DNA of 64,000 nucleotides from JALOAT01 sp041687015 (GCA_041687015.1 JAWLCT010000012.1:14814-78813), one strand, 5' to 3'. Positions 17,325 to 26,883 are shown, counted from the stretch's first letter. Made by a program: numbers and translations. The notes: generated from the letters alone by a model not told the origin.

Positions 17325-20300
17325 TCGGCAAGCTCGGCATCTCCGGTTCCATCGCCAAGCGCTTCCTCGTCACCGAGATCACGCCGTTGCTGGCCCTGGT
17401 GGGCCTGTTGCTGGGCGTGTTCGCGGTGCTCATCACCCCGCGCGAGGAAGAGCCGCAGATCAACGTCACCTTCGCTAACATCTTCATCCCCTATCCGGGG
17501 GCGTCCGCCAATGAGGTGGAACACCTGGTCAGCACGCCCGCGGAGCAGATCCTTTCCGAGATCGAGGGCGTGGAACACGTGTACTCGGTGTCGCAGCCGG
17601 GCATGTCCGTGCTCACCGTGCAATACGAAGTGGGTGAGGACCGCACCGGTGCCATCGTGCGCCTGTACAACGCCATTTTCTCCAAGGGCGATTGGCTGCC
17701 CGCCAACATGGGCGTGGGCCAGCCCATCATCAAGCCCAAGGGCATCGACGACGTACCCATCGTCACGCTCACCCTGTGGAGTGACGATGAGACCGTGGGC
17801 GGCTATGAGCTGCAACAGGTGGCGCACGCCATCGAGTCTGAACTCAAGCGCGTGAAAGGCACCCGTGACATCTACACCCTGGGTGGCCCCGACCAGGTGG
17901 TGCACGTGTTGCTCGACCCGGTGAAACTGGCCGGCTACAACATCGCCGTCGACGACCTGCGCAACGCGCTGCAGTTGTCCAACGCCACCCGCCCGTCGGG
18001 TGCTCTGGTCAGCAATAACCGCGAAGTGCTGGTGCAGGCCGGCACCTTCCTGTCCTCCGTGGACGAAATCAGCTCGTTGGTCGTTGGGGTGCACGAGAAC
18101 CGGCCCGTTTACCTTCATGATGTGGCCACTATTCGCCATGGTGCCGACCAGCCCGAACAATACGTTTGGTTCGGCACCGGCCCCTCGGCGGCAGGAAAGG
18201 GCATCACCACGTCCGGTGAATCGCCGGCGGTGACCATCGCCATTGCCAAGCAGCCCGGCACCAACGCGGTGCAGATCGCCGAGCAGGTGATCGAGCGTTT
18301 CGAGCAGCTCAAGGGCACCTTCGTACCCGACGGCGTGCAGGCCACGGTGACCCGCGACTACGGCGCCACGGCCAACGAAAAGGCCAACAAGCTGGTGGGC
18401 AAGCTCATCTTTGCCACCCTTTCGGTGGTGGGGTTGGTGCTGCTGACGCTCGGCTGGCGCGAGTCCTTCATCGTAGGGTTGGCGGTGGTCATCACCCTGG
18501 CAGCCACACTGTTCGCCTCCTGGGCCTGGGGTTTCACGCTCAACCGCGTGTCGCTGTTCGCGCTCATCTTCTCCATCGGTATCCTGGTGGACGACGCCAT
18601 CGTGGTGGTGGAGAACATTCATCGTCACATGCAAATGGGCGACAAAAAGCTGCTCGAGGCCATTCCCGTGGCCGTTGACGAAGTGGGCGGCCCCACCATT
18701 CTCGCCACGCTGACGGTCATCGCGGCGCTGTTGCCCATGGCCTTCGTCACCGGTCTGATGGGCCCGTACATGAGCCCCATTCCCATCAACGCCAGTATCG
18801 GCATGCTGATTTCCCTGGCGGTGGCCTTCGTGTTCACGCCTTGGCTGTCCAACGTGATGCTGCGCAACACGACCATCGGCCATCACCACGGCCCGGCCAT
18901 CGACACCGGCTGGCTTTACCGGTTGTTCGACAAGCGCGTGCGTCCGTTCCTGCGCGGTTGCGACGGTTCGCCGCGCCGGCGGAAGCTGTTGCTCGGCGTA
19001 CTCGGCCTCATCGTATTCTCCGTCGGCCTGGCCGGTGTGAAGCTGGTGGTGCTCAAGATGCTGCCCTTCGACAACAAGTCGGAGTTTCAGGTGGTGGTGG
19101 ACATGCCCGAGGGCACCAGCGTCGAACACACCGCGCGCGTGCTGGGCGAACTGGGCGCTTATCTGGCCACGGTGCCCGAAGTCACCGACTACCAGGCCTA
19201 CGCAGGCACGGCCTCGCCCATCAACTTCAACGGCCTGGTGCGCCAGTACTACCTGCGCGAAGGGGCCAGCGTGGGCGACATCCAGGTGAACCTGGCGGAG
19301 AAGCATCTACGTGACCGCAAGAGCCACGAGATCGCACTGTCGGTGCGCGAGCCGTTGCAGGAAATCGGTCGCCGGCTCGGCGCCAACGTGAAGGTGGTGG
19401 AAGTGCCGCCGGGCCCGCCGGTCCAGGCACCGCTGGTGGCCGAGGTGTACGGCATCGACTACGCGGGCCAGATCCGCGTGGCGAAGGAGATCCGTCAGGT
19501 GTTCGAGAGCACGCCGGACATCGTCGACGTGGATGATTCCGTCGAGGAGCCCGCACCCAAGCTCATCGTGCGCGTGGATCAGCAAAAAGCCGCGTTGCTC
19601 GGCGTGGCGCAGCAGAGTGTGGTAGGTGCCTTGTCCGCAGCGCTATCCGGCGACGATGCGTCGTATCTGCATGGCCAGAGCGCCAAATACCCGCAGCCCG
19701 TGCGGCTGGAATTGCCGGTGGCGGACAAGGCGAGCATCGACAAGGTGTTGCGCATCCGGGTGCGTGCGCAGGACGGCAAGCTCATTCCGCTGTCGGAAAT
19801 TGCCCGCGTGCAACACACCGAGCGCGAGCACGCCATTTACCACAAGGATTTGATGCAGGTGGTATTCGTGACCGGCGACATGGCCGGTGAGCTGGACAGC
19901 CCGCTTTACGGCATGTTCGACATCCTGTTCGAGCTCAAGGACAAGGTGCTCGGCCACGGCGATACCGTGAACCAGACGCTCATCTCCGCGCCTGAGAATC
20001 CGTACGAATACACCGTGAAGTGGGATGGCGAGTGGCAGGTTACTTACGAAACCTTCCGTGACATGGGTATCGCCTACGGCGTGGGCCTGATTCTCATCTA
20101 TTTGCTGGTGGTGGCCCAGTTCCGTTCCTACCTGGTGCCCATCATCATCATGGCGCCCATCCCGCTGACCATCATCGGTGTCATGCCGGGTCATGCTCTG
20201 CTGTCCATGTTCGGAATGGACGCCAAGTTCACGGCCACGTCCATGATCGGCATGATTGCGCTGGCCGGTATCATCGTGCGCAACTCCATCCTGCTGGTGG

Positions 20301-20572
20301 ACTTCATCAACCAGCAGGTGCGCGAGGGCATCGAGTTCGAAGAGGCGGTGATCCGCTCGGGCGTAGTTCGCGCCAAGCCCATCGTGCTCACCGGCCTCGC
20401 CGCCATGATTGGTGCGTTCTTTATCGTGGATGATCCCATCTTCAGTGGCTTGGCCGTATCGCTGATCTTCGGCATCCTGGTTTCGACGCTGCTGACCCTG
20501 GTGGTCATTCCGGTCATGTATTACGCCTTCATGTACAAGAAGGTCGACTGGATTCGCGCGCAGACGGCATAA
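17321..20572 (+). CDS. RND efflux permease subunit
   Basis: A 1083-residue inner-membrane proton-driven transporter of the AcrB/CusA superfamily. The N-terminal helix (LLALVGLLLGVFAVL) and porter-domain motif NEVEHLVSTPAEQ are followed by a group of membrane helices at about residues 345-520, the second porter half, and another helix group from about 915 to 1075. The proton-relay motif in TM4 is ILVDDAIVVVENIHRH, carrying the paired aspartates. The substrate cannot be told from sequence. It lacks the CusA metal motifs that I could recognise, and the start of the N-terminal helix is longer than in AcrB. It overlaps the adaptor by four bases and ends the operon before a nested repeat element. 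Confidence 0.93.
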   Translation: MIGKLGISGSIAKRFLVTEITPLLALVGLLLGVFAVLITPREEEPQINVTFANIFIPYPGASANEVEHLVSTPAEQILSEIEGVEHVYSVSQPGMSVLTVQYEVGEDRTGAIVRLYNAIFSKGDWLPANMGVGQPIIKPKGIDDVPIVTLTLWSDDETVGGYELQQVAHAIESELKRVKGTRDIYTLGGPDQVVHVLLDPVKLAGYNIAVDDLRNALQLSNATRPSGALVSNNREVLVQAGTFLSSVDEISSLVVGVHENRPVYLHDVATIRHGADQPEQYVWFGTGPSAAGKGITTSGESPAVTIAIAKQPGTNAVQIAEQVIERFEQLKGTFVPDGVQATVTRDYGATANEKANKLVGKLIFATLSVVGLVLLTLGWRESFIVGLAVVITLAATLFASWAWGFTLNRVSLFALIFSIGILVDDAIVVVENIHRHMQMGDKKLLEAIPVAVDEVGGPTILATLTVIAALLPMAFVTGLMGPYMSPIPINASIGMLISLAVAFVFTPWLSNVMLRNTTIGHHHGPAIDTGWLYRLFDKRVRPFLRGCDGSPRRRKLLLGVLGLIVFSVGLAGVKLVVLKMLPFDNKSEFQVVVDMPEGTSVEHTARVLGELGAYLATVPEVTDYQAYAGTASPINFNGLVRQYYLREGASVGDIQVNLAEKHLRDRKSHEIALSVREPLQEIGRRLGANVKVVEVPPGPPVQAPLVAEVYGIDYAGQIRVAKEIRQVFESTPDIVDVDDSVEEPAPKLIVRVDQQKAALLGVAQQSVVGALSAALSGDDASYLHGQSAKYPQPVRLELPVADKASIDKVLRIRVRAQDGKLIPLSEIARVQHTEREHAIYHKDLMQVVFVTGDMAGELDSPLYGMFDILFELKDKVLGHGDTVNQTLISAPENPYEYTVKWDGEWQVTYETFRDMGIAYGVGLILIYLLVVAQFRSYLVPIIIMAPIPLTIIGVMPGHALLSMFGMDAKFTATSMIGMIALAGIIVRNSILLVDFINQQVREGIEFEEAVIRSGVVRAKPIVLTGLAAMIGAFFIVDDPIFSGLAVSLIFGILVSTLLTLVVIPVMYYAFMYKKVDWIRAQTA

Positions 20573-20582
20573 GTGCCAAGCT

Positions 20583-20858
20583 ACCTCCGTAAATGAAGGC
20601 AAACGGCCGAAGAGAAAAGCATTAACCACGGGGAACACGGGGGACACGGGGAAAGGCAAGGACAAGTCAACGCTTGGCGTCTACTTGAAAGGGGTGGTGC
20701 AAACCTATGGGTGCGAGCTTCTGCTCGCAACGCGCTCACGAGTTCTTCTGGCCAAAGCATCGCGAGCGGACGCTCGCTCCCACACAGGCCTGAGATCTTT
20801 CCCCCGTTCCCCGTGTCCCCCGTGGTTTGGCTTTATTCTTCGTTTGGCGGACGCGCTC
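20583..20858. repeat. Nested inverted-repeat element (outer CCACGGGG arms, inner REP-like pair)
   Basis: Outer arms: 20583-20655 (CCGTAAATGAAG..., AAAAGCATTAACCACGGGGA, ACACGGGGGACACGGGG) and 20797-20858 (CCCCCGTTCCCCGTGTCCCC, CGTGGTTTGGC, TTCTTCGTTTGGCGGACG). Inner inverted pair of REP-like sequences: about 20706-20733 (GGGTGCGAGCTTCTGCTCGC) and 20758-20785 (reverse orientation, GCGAGCGGACGCTCGCTCCC). Each inner sequence also has its own small hairpin. The element fills the space between the convergent RND permease and murI, and its right arm ends two bases before the murI stop codon. Confidence 0.8.
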
Positions 20859-20860
20859 CG

Positions 20861-21661
20861 TCAGAGCGCGATCGCCTCGGGCGAGGGGTCTTCTCCCCAG
20901 ATGGCGCGGATGGCCGGCAAGGCCGGTTCGACCGGGCCCGTGGTGAGGATGCGTACGTGGCCGGGTTGATCTGCGTTGCTCAACTGGCCGGCCTCGGCGA
21001 GCCGCCTTTGCACCTGACGCGCTACGGCGCCGCCGGTGTCGATGACCGCGACCTTGGGACCGGCCACGGCCTCAATGAGCGGGCGTAGTGGCGGAAAATG
21101 GGTACAGCCGAGGATCAGGGTGTCCGCGCCCTGTGCGAGCAGGGGCTCCACACAGGTGCGCACCACGTGGCGGGCGCGATCCGAGCGGATGTCCCCGCGT
21201 TCGACGAGATCGACCAGCTCAGGGCTCGGCCGGCTGATGACTTCCACGTTCTCCGCGAAGCGAGCGAGTAGCGCCGCATAGCGTGTGCTCTTCAGGGTGC
21301 CGGCGGTGGCGAGCACGCCCACCACACCCTTGCGGGTGGCCTCGGCGGCGGGTTTCACCGCCGGCTCCATGCCGATGATGGGTACCGCGAATTCCTCGCG
21401 CAGACCCGCCACGGCCGCGGCGGTCGCGGTATTACAAGCCACCACCACGGCCTTCGCGCCCTGCGCTACAAGCCAGCCCGTAATCACGCGTGAACGCTCG
21501 CAGATCTGTTCCGGCGGGCGTGGGCCGTAGGGCACCCAGGCGGTATCCGCGATATAGAGCAGGTCTTCGGCAGGGAGCAGCAGACGGATCTGGCGCAGGA
21601 CGGAAAGGCCGCCCACACCGGAATCGAAGACGCCGACGGGTTGCGAAACAGTGCCGATCAT
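20861..21661 (-). CDS. murI: Glutamate racemase
   Basis: MurI converts L-glutamate to D-glutamate for peptidoglycan. The 266-residue protein from ATG 21661 (MIGTVSQPVGVFDSGVGG) has the conserved FDSGVGGLSVLR start, the first catalytic cysteine Cys76 in VACNTATA and the second in LILGCTHFPPL, plus the DTGGAVA segment near the C-terminus. An in-frame extension to 21751 is rejected because it adds 30 unlike residues before a typical MurI N-terminus. It is transcribed toward the RND operon and away from the LysR gene, with 101 bp between the divergent starts. Confidence 0.95.
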   Translation of the reverse strand: MIGTVSQPVGVFDSGVGGLSVLRQIRLLLPAEDLLYIADTAWVPYGPRPPEQICERSRVITGWLVAQGAKAVVVACNTATAAAVAGLREEFAVPIIGMEPAVKPAAEATRKGVVGVLATAGTLKSTRYAALLARFAENVEVISRPSPELVDLVERGDIRSDRARHVVRTCVEPLLAQGADTLILGCTHFPPLRPLIEAVAGPKVAVIDTGGAVARQVQRRLAEAGQLSNADQPGHVRILTTGPVEPALPAIRAIWGEDPSPEAIAL

Positions 21662-21762
21662 CACAAATGCAGGTGAATGAAGGGGCATAAGCATACGGCA
21701 TCGTGCCCTCCGTGCGCATGCGCCGTTGAGTCTTTCCGCGCCATCGGGCATAGTGCCCGGTC

Positions 21763-22701
21763 ATGGCCGATCGTCGACTCAAGGTTTTCTACACCGTTGC
21801 CCGCTTTATGAGCTTCACCAAGGCGGCGGAATCCCTGCACATGACCCAGCCCGCGGTGACCTTCCAGGTGCGGCAGCTGGAGGAGTTCTTCAACACCCGG
21901 CTGTTTGATCGCACCCACAACCGCATCAGCCTCACCGAGGCGGGCCGACGGGTGTACGAATATGCCGATCGCATCCTCGCCCTGTACTCGGAAATGGAAA
22001 ACGCCGTACGCGATCTCACCGGTGAGGTGAGCGGCGTGCTTCAGCTCGGCGCCAGTACCACCATCGCCGAGTACATGCTCCCGTCACTGCTGGGCGCCTT
22101 CAAGGCGCGCTATCCGGAAGTCACCATCCGGCTCACCGTGGGTAACACCGACGGTATCGTGAGCATGGTGGAGAACAACACCATCGACCTGGGCGTGGTC
22201 GAGGCGCCGGTGCACAACAAGAACCTGTCGGTGGAATTGTGCCGCATGGATCAGATGGTCCTCATCGTGCCCCACGGTCATCCGTTGGCGGGCGAGAGCG
22301 TTGTGCCTGTGTCGCGCCTGCTGGAATTCCCGTTCATCGGGCGCGAGGAAGGTTCGGGTACCCGCGAGGTCATTCTGGAGCACCTGGCCTCCAGCGGTTT
22401 CGATCCCGCCGACCTCGACATCGTTCTGGAGTTGGGCAGCCCGGAGGCCATCAAGGGTGCAGTCGAGGCGGGGTTGGGCATTTCAGTGATGTCCCGTGCC
22501 ACGGTGGTGAAGGAGCTGAAGCTCGGTTCCCTGGTGGCCGAGAACATCGAACCCGCGCTGGAGCGACCGTTTTCCTTTGTGCACCAGCGGCAGAAATTCC
22601 GGCTGCGGGCCATCGAGATCTTCCTGGAATTCGCCCGCGAGCACTGTCACAAGGCTCCGGCACTGGAGACCGGTGGGCCGGCGGTTAAGCTTGGCAAATG
22701 A
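21763..22701 (+). CDS. LysR family transcriptional regulator (CysB-like)
   Basis: A 312-residue regulator. The N-terminal winged helix-turn-helix (residues about 3-62) has the family sequence FMSFTKAAESLHMTQPAVTF, and the co-inducer domain (about 90-295) has two alpha/beta lobes with LQLGASTTIAEYMLPSLL and GREEGSGTREVI. It resembles the group close to CysB and selenium-metabolism LysR proteins, which bind small oxyanion or sulfur metabolites, but the ligand cannot be fixed. The start ATG at 21763 is divergent from murI. Its stop overlaps the start of the next gene by four bases, so it heads a three-gene operon with a small protein and an AI-2E-type exporter. Confidence 0.9.
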   Translation: MADRRLKVFYTVARFMSFTKAAESLHMTQPAVTFQVRQLEEFFNTRLFDRTHNRISLTEAGRRVYEYADRILALYSEMENAVRDLTGEVSGVLQLGASTTIAEYMLPSLLGAFKARYPEVTIRLTVGNTDGIVSMVENNTIDLGVVEAPVHNKNLSVELCRMDQMVLIVPHGHPLAGESVVPVSRLLEFPFIGREEGSGTREVILEHLASSGFDPADLDIVLELGSPEAIKGAVEAGLGISVMSRATVVKELKLGSLVAENIEPALERPFSFVHQRQKFRLRAIEIFLEFAREHCHKAPALETGGPAVKLGK

Positions 22702-23036
22702 CCAAGGACGAACGCCGGCTGTTGGCTGTTTACGAGGGGCTGCCTGAGGCCGCGCGTGCCCAGTTGCTCGATTTCGCTGAGTTTCTGGCCAGCCGCAACG
22801 CACATCGCCCCGTGGCCCCCCCCAAGGCCATCGCGCGCCCTGAGAATGAAACCGTGATCGGCGCGGTCAAGCGTCTTTCGGCCACCTATCACATGGTGGA
22901 CAGGGACAAAATCCTGCACGAGACATCTGCGCTGGTGAGCGCTCATATCCTGCAGGGACGCGCGGCCGCGGACGTGATCGACGAACTGGAATCCGTGTTC
23001 CGTCGCCACTACGAAAGGCTGCTTGGTGACCAGTAG
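22698..23036 (+). CDS. Small soluble protein of unknown function
   Basis: A 112-residue protein with no signal peptide or membrane segment. The N-terminal part (ERRLLAVYEGLPEAARAQLL, DFAEFLASR) is helical, with a YxxLPExxxxxxLDFxEFL pattern like the DUF2281 or antitoxin-type helical segment. A proline-rich link (residues about 37-48) leads to a C-terminal helical half with SATYHMVDRDKILHE and a final DVIDELESVFRRHYERLL helix. It overlaps the LysR gene (ATGA) and is overlapped by 14 bases by the exporter gene downstream, so all three are translationally coupled. I do not recognise a named family. Confidence 0.75.
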   Translation: MTKDERRLLAVYEGLPEAARAQLLDFAEFLASRNAHRPVAPPKAIARPENETVIGAVKRLSATYHMVDRDKILHETSALVSAHILQGRAAADVIDELESVFRRHYERLLGDQ

Positions 23037-24120
23037 ATCCCGCAAGCCCCACCTGTTCCTGGTGGCGGCCGAGTGGTTCCGACGCTATTTCTCCGATCCG
23101 GAGGCCATCGTCCTCGCGGTCCTGATTGCCGTTGGCTTCGGCATCGTGCTGACCTTCGGGCGCATGCTGGCGCCCGTGATTGCGTCCCTGGTCATCGCCT
23201 ATCTGCTCGATGGTGCAGTGCGCGCCCTGGAGCGGCGGCATCTGCCGCGTCTCCATGCCGTGCTGCTGATCTATTCGGCGTTCATGACCTTCGTGCTCAT
23301 TCTCGCATTCGCGATCACGCCCTTGCTGTGGACACAGTTGCTCGAGTTGGCGCGGGAGGCACCCAACTATCTGACCCATGCCCAGGACGTACTGGCGACG
23401 CTGCCGGAGCGCTATCCGTTCATTTCCCAGGGCGAAATCAACCAGCTTCTGCAGATGGCACGCGGCGAGCTGGGGGAATGGGGGCAGCGCCTCATCGGCC
23501 TGACCCTGTCCAGTCTGCCCGGGGTGATCACGCTGCTTGTTTACCTGATTCTTGTACCCTTGCTGGTGTTCTTCTTCCTCAAGGACAAGGCAAGCCTCAC
23601 CACCTGGTTCACTGGCTTCCTGCCTCGTGAACATGCCCTGGCGGGCCAGGTGTGGGGTGAGGTGGATCAGCAACTCGGCAACTACGTGCGCGGCAAATTC
23701 TGGGAGATTCTCGTCGTAGGCGGTGTCAGCATCGTCACTTTCGCCGTGCTCGGGCTCAAGTACGCCGTCTTGCTGGGCTTCCTGGTGGGGCTCTCGGTGA
23801 TTGTGCCGTACATCGGCGCCGCCGTGGTGACGGTGCCCGTGGCGCTGGTCGCTTATTTCCAGTGGGGCTGGAGCAGCGAATTCCTCTGGCTCATGGCCAC
23901 CTACGGTGTCATTCAGGCGCTCGACGGCAACGTATTGGTGCCGCTGCTGTTCTCGGAAGTGGTCAACCTTCACCCGGTCGCCATCATCGTCGCCGTGCTG
24001 GTGTTCGGCGGCCTGTGGGGCTTCTGGGGCGTCTTCTTCGCCATCCCCCTCGCCACCCTGGTCAGCGCCATCATCACCGCCTGGCCGCGGCCGGTGCCCG
24101 AGGAGGCGGTGGAGGGGTGA
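23023..24120 (+). CDS. AI-2E family transporter (PerM-like)
   Basis: A 365-residue inner-membrane protein with about eight hydrophobic segments: two adjacent ones near residues 25-70, one at 80-105, a long soluble region to about 155, then segments at about 165-190, 225-320 and 325-355. The conserved pattern ILVVGGVSIVTFAVLGL and the PYIGA segment mark the AI-2E transporter / PerM family. Family members include the TqsA autoinducer exporter and Na+/H+ antiporters, so the substrate is not certain. The start GTG 23023 lies inside the previous gene (14-base overlap). It is the last gene of the LysR operon, followed by an inverted repeat. Confidence 0.88.
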   Translation: MVTSRSRKPHLFLVAAEWFRRYFSDPEAIVLAVLIAVGFGIVLTFGRMLAPVIASLVIAYLLDGAVRALERRHLPRLHAVLLIYSAFMTFVLILAFAITPLLWTQLLELAREAPNYLTHAQDVLATLPERYPFISQGEINQLLQMARGELGEWGQRLIGLTLSSLPGVITLLVYLILVPLLVFFFLKDKASLTTWFTGFLPREHALAGQVWGEVDQQLGNYVRGKFWEILVVGGVSIVTFAVLGLKYAVLLGFLVGLSVIVPYIGAAVVTVPVALVAYFQWGWSSEFLWLMATYGVIQALDGNVLVPLLFSEVVNLHPVAIIVAVLVFGGLWGFWGVFFAIPLATLVSAIITAWPRPVPEEAVEG

Positions 24121-24272
24121 AGAAGAAAAGCTAAAACACGGGGGACACGGGGAACACGGGGGGATTAGTTTTGCTGCGAAACACCTTGCTTGCTCTGTGG
24201 TGCTCGATTGACCTGATCGAGCTCCTCAAGATCCCTCAGTAAACCCCGTGTTCCCCGTGGTGAATGCTTTCC
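24121..24272. repeat. Inverted repeat, CCACGGGG type
   Basis: Left arm 24121-24163 (AAGAAAAGCTAAAACACGGG, GGACACGGGGAACACGGGG) and right arm 24241-24272 (CCCCGTGTTCCCCGTGGTGA, ATGCTTTCCTC) occupy the whole gap between two convergent genes. The 77-bp centre has no REP-like core. The arms begin right after the stop codon of the transporter gene and end two bases before the stop codon of phoH-like. Confidence 0.8.
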
Positions 24273-24274
24273 TC

Positions 24275-25681
24275 TTAAAGCACTTCTGACGCGTAATCCG
24301 CCAAGCGTGAGCGTTCGCCGCGCTTGAGGGTGACGTGGCCGCTGTGGGCCCAGCTCTTGAAGCGGTCCACGACGTAGGTGAGGCCGGAGTTGGTTTCGGT
24401 CAGGTAGGGCGTGTCGATCTGGGCCACGTTGCCGAGGCAGATCATCTTGGTGCCCGGGCCGGCGCGGGTGATCAAGGTTTTCATCTGTTTCGAAGTGAGG
24501 TTCTGGGCCTCGTCGATGATGATGTACTTGTTCAGGAAGGTGCGGCCGCGCATGAAGTTGAGCGAGCGGATCTTGATGCGCTTGTTGAGCAGTTCCTGCG
24601 TCGCAGCCCGTTCCCAGTCGCTGCCGTGCTCCTTCTGGGTCAGCACTTCCAGGTTGTCCATGAGCGCGCCCATCCACGGGGTCATCTTTTCTTCTTCCGT
24701 GCCGGGCAGGAAACCGATGTCCTCACCCACGGGAATGGTCACGCGGGTCATGATGATCTCGGAGTAGATGTTCTGGTCGAGGGTCTGCACCAGGCCCGCG
24801 GCCAGGGCGAGCAGCGTCTTGCCGGTGCCGGCCTGGCCGACCAGGCTGACGAAGTCCACTTCCGGGTCCATGAGCAGGTTGAGGGCGAAATTCTGCTCGC
24901 GGTTGCGCGCCATGATGCCCCACACGTTGTGCGCCTTGTGGCGGTAGTCGCGGGCGGTTTCGATAACGGCGGTCTCGCCCTCGACCGTACGCACCACGGA
25001 CTCGAAGCCGCTTTCCTGATCCAGAAACAGGAACTGATTCGGCGCCCAATTGCCAGCTTCGGGGCCGGTGATCCGGTAAAAAGCGCGACCTTCTTCCTGC
25101 CAGGATTCAATGTTCTTGCTGTGGCGCTCCCAGAAATCGGCACCCAGTTCGGCAACGCCGCTGTAGAGCAGATCGACGTCTTCCAGGACCTGGTCGTTGC
25201 GATAGTCCTCCGCATGAATGCCGAGCACGGCCGCCTTGATGCGCATGTTGGTGTCCTTGGACACCAGGGTGACCTGCACGCCGTGATGTTCCTCGCGCAG
25301 GGCGAGCACGGTGCCGAGAATGCTGTTGTCGCTCTTGCTGCCCGGCAGCGTGGTCGGCAGATCGACGGGATAGGGACGGGTCTGGAAGAACAGCCGGCCG
25401 GTAGGTCCGACGCCGATCCCGTTCTGGGCGCCGCTGTTGAGCGGAATGCCTTTGGTGATGTCTTCCGTGGCGATACCGGTCATGAGCTCGTCCATGAAGC
25501 GGCTGGCCTGGCGTGCGTTGCGCGCCACTTCCGAATGGCCTTTCTTGTTGTTGTCCAGTTCTTCGAGCACCACCATGGGCAGGTAGATGTCGTGTTCCTG
25601 GAAACGAAACAGGGCGGTGGGATCGTGCATGAGCACGTTGGTGTCGAGAACGAAGAGGTTTTTCTGGTCGGCGTTGGTCAT
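24275..25681 (-). CDS. PhoH family protein with N-terminal PIN domain (PhoH2 type)
   Basis: A 468-residue protein. Residues about 8-140 are a PIN ribonuclease domain (FVLDTNVLMHD, LEELDNNKKG, SKDTNMRIKA with the acidic residues in place). Residues about 245-460 are a PhoH ATPase with Walker A VGQAGTGKTLLAL, Walker B IIIDEAQN and the LGNVAQID sensor segment. PIN-PhoH fusions (PhoH2) act as RNA unwinding and cutting enzymes in characterised bacteria. ATG 25681 is preferred to GTG 25684 because AAAGAG is then five bases upstream. It is the third gene after gcvR and bcp on the minus strand, with short gaps that suggest one operon. Confidence 0.92.
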   Translation of the reverse strand: MTNADQKNLFVLDTNVLMHDPTALFRFQEHDIYLPMVVLEELDNNKKGHSEVARNARQASRFMDELMTGIATEDITKGIPLNSGAQNGIGVGPTGRLFFQTRPYPVDLPTTLPGSKSDNSILGTVLALREEHHGVQVTLVSKDTNMRIKAAVLGIHAEDYRNDQVLEDVDLLYSGVAELGADFWERHSKNIESWQEEGRAFYRITGPEAGNWAPNQFLFLDQESGFESVVRTVEGETAVIETARDYRHKAHNVWGIMARNREQNFALNLLMDPEVDFVSLVGQAGTGKTLLALAAGLVQTLDQNIYSEIIMTRVTIPVGEDIGFLPGTEEEKMTPWMGALMDNLEVLTQKEHGSDWERAATQELLNKRIKIRSLNFMRGRTFLNKYIIIDEAQNLTSKQMKTLITRAGPGTKMICLGNVAQIDTPYLTETNSGLTYVVDRFKSWAHSGHVTLKRGERSRLADYASEVL

Positions 25682-25715
25682 CACGGCTCTTTCGTGTGTC
25701 AGAAGACGTTGATTG

Positions 25716-26189
25716 TCAGGCGTTCAATTCGCGCACGGCATCGAGGACCTGGGCCGCATGACCGGCCACCTTTACCTTGCGCCATTCCCGGCGCAGCACG
25801 CCTTTGCTGTCGAACAGAAACGTGCTGCGCTCGACGCCCAGGGTGATGCGACCGTACATGTTCTTTTCCTTGAGCACGTCGAACAGCTTGCAGGCCTTCT
25901 CGTCGCTGTCCGAGAGGAGTTCAAAAGGGAAGTTCTGTTTGGCCTTGAAGTTTTCGTGGGACTTGAGGCTGTCGCGGGAAATGCCGAAGACCTCGGCGCC
26001 CGCTTTCCTGAACTGGTCGTACAGGTCGCGGAAATCCTGGCCCTCGGTGGTGCAGCCGGGCGTGCTGTCCTTGGGATAGAAGTACAACACCACGTGCCGG
26101 CCCTTGAGGGCGGAGAGCCGGATTTCCTGGCCGCCGGTGGCGGGCAGGGTCAGGTCGGGGATCTTGGCTCCGGAAACGATTTTCGTCAT
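25716..26189 (-). CDS. bcp: Thioredoxin-dependent peroxiredoxin, Bcp/PrxQ type
   Basis: A 157-residue cytosolic peroxiredoxin. The peroxidatic cysteine is Cys46 in the conserved PKDSTPGCTTE motif, and the active-site arginine and LSDSD region follow. The usual PrxQ resolving cysteine five residues after the first is absent (a Gly stands there); Cys100 in DEKACKLF is the remaining candidate resolving residue, or the enzyme works as a 1-Cys type. Such enzymes reduce H2O2 and organic peroxides with thioredoxin. The gene lies 21 bp after gcvR and 34 bp before the PhoH gene, and the gcvR-bcp order divergent from dapA is the same as in E. coli. Confidence 0.93.
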   Translation of the reverse strand: MTKIVSGAKIPDLTLPATGGQEIRLSALKGRHVVLYFYPKDSTPGCTTEGQDFRDLYDQFRKAGAEVFGISRDSLKSHENFKAKQNFPFELLSDSDEKACKLFDVLKEKNMYGRITLGVERSTFLFDSKGVLRREWRKVKVAGHAAQVLDAVRELNA

Positions 26190-26210
26190 GGGCGTTCTTT
26201 CTTTCGTGGC

Positions 26211-26756
26211 TCAGCCCTTCACGGGCTCGAGTACCGCGTCAAGGTTGAGGGCGTCGCAAAACTCGAAAAACTCATCGCGCAGGCGGCCGATGTGGGTGGA
26301 CACGGGCACGCTCACGGTGATGTTGGCCGAGAACATGCGGGTGCCGGTCTGGGCCGCGTGATAGCTGTCGGTGTAAAGATCGTGAATGTTGATGTTGCGC
26401 GAAGAAAAGAAATGGGCCAGCTGGTAAATGATGCCCGGATGGTCGATGGAGACCACGTCCACGGAGTAGGGAATCGCGGGCGGCCCGGGCTTTTGTTCCT
26501 CCGTGCGCCGGGCGATGATGGTCAAGTCCAGCTTCTTTTCCAGGCTGGGAAGCTGGTGCTCCAGCTTCGCAACGGCGTTCCAGTTGCCTTGGACCATCAT
26601 GAGGATGGCGAATTCACCGCCCAACACGGTCATGCGGCTGTCGAGGATGTTGCCGCCGCAGTCCAGCACCTGTTCGGTCAGATCATTGATGATCCCGGGC
26701 CGGTCGCGACCGAGTGCGGAAAGGACGAGGAACTGGGGCGGGCTCTGTTTGGACAT
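26211..26756 (-). CDS. gcvR: Glycine cleavage system transcriptional repressor GcvR-like ACT protein
   Basis: A 181-residue protein made of two ACT domains (about residues 8-85 and 95-170). The first begins LVLSALGRDRPGIINDLTE and the second SIDHPGIIYQLAHFFSSRNI, the usual ACT ligand-binding loops. In E. coli GcvR binds glycine and works with GcvA to repress the glycine cleavage operon; no gcvA is present in this window, so the exact target is inferred. The position next to bcp and divergent from dapA is the conserved gammaproteobacterial order, which supports the name. A 127-bp region separates it from dapA and must hold promoters for both. Confidence 0.85.
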   Translation of the reverse strand: MSKQSPPQFLVLSALGRDRPGIINDLTEQVLDCGGNILDSRMTVLGGEFAILMMVQGNWNAVAKLEHQLPSLEKKLDLTIIARRTEEQKPGPPAIPYSVDVVSIDHPGIIYQLAHFFSSRNINIHDLYTDSYHAAQTGTRMFSANITVSVPVSTHIGRLRDEFFEFCDALNLDAVLEPVKG

Positions 26757-26883
26757 GACCGGGGTGCGAAGGGGCTCTTTAGTAATTTAGGCCCGATTGT
26801 AACCCGCGACGATGCGGCGCGGTTCTCTTGAGTTCCCGGGGGCGCGCCAGTACCATGCGTGATTCTTTTCTGGGAGATGGTCC

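Noticed and set aside
24335..25846. 503-aa open frame on plus opposite the PhoH gene
   Set aside because: No family motif; the minus-strand frame carries PIN and PhoH motifs.
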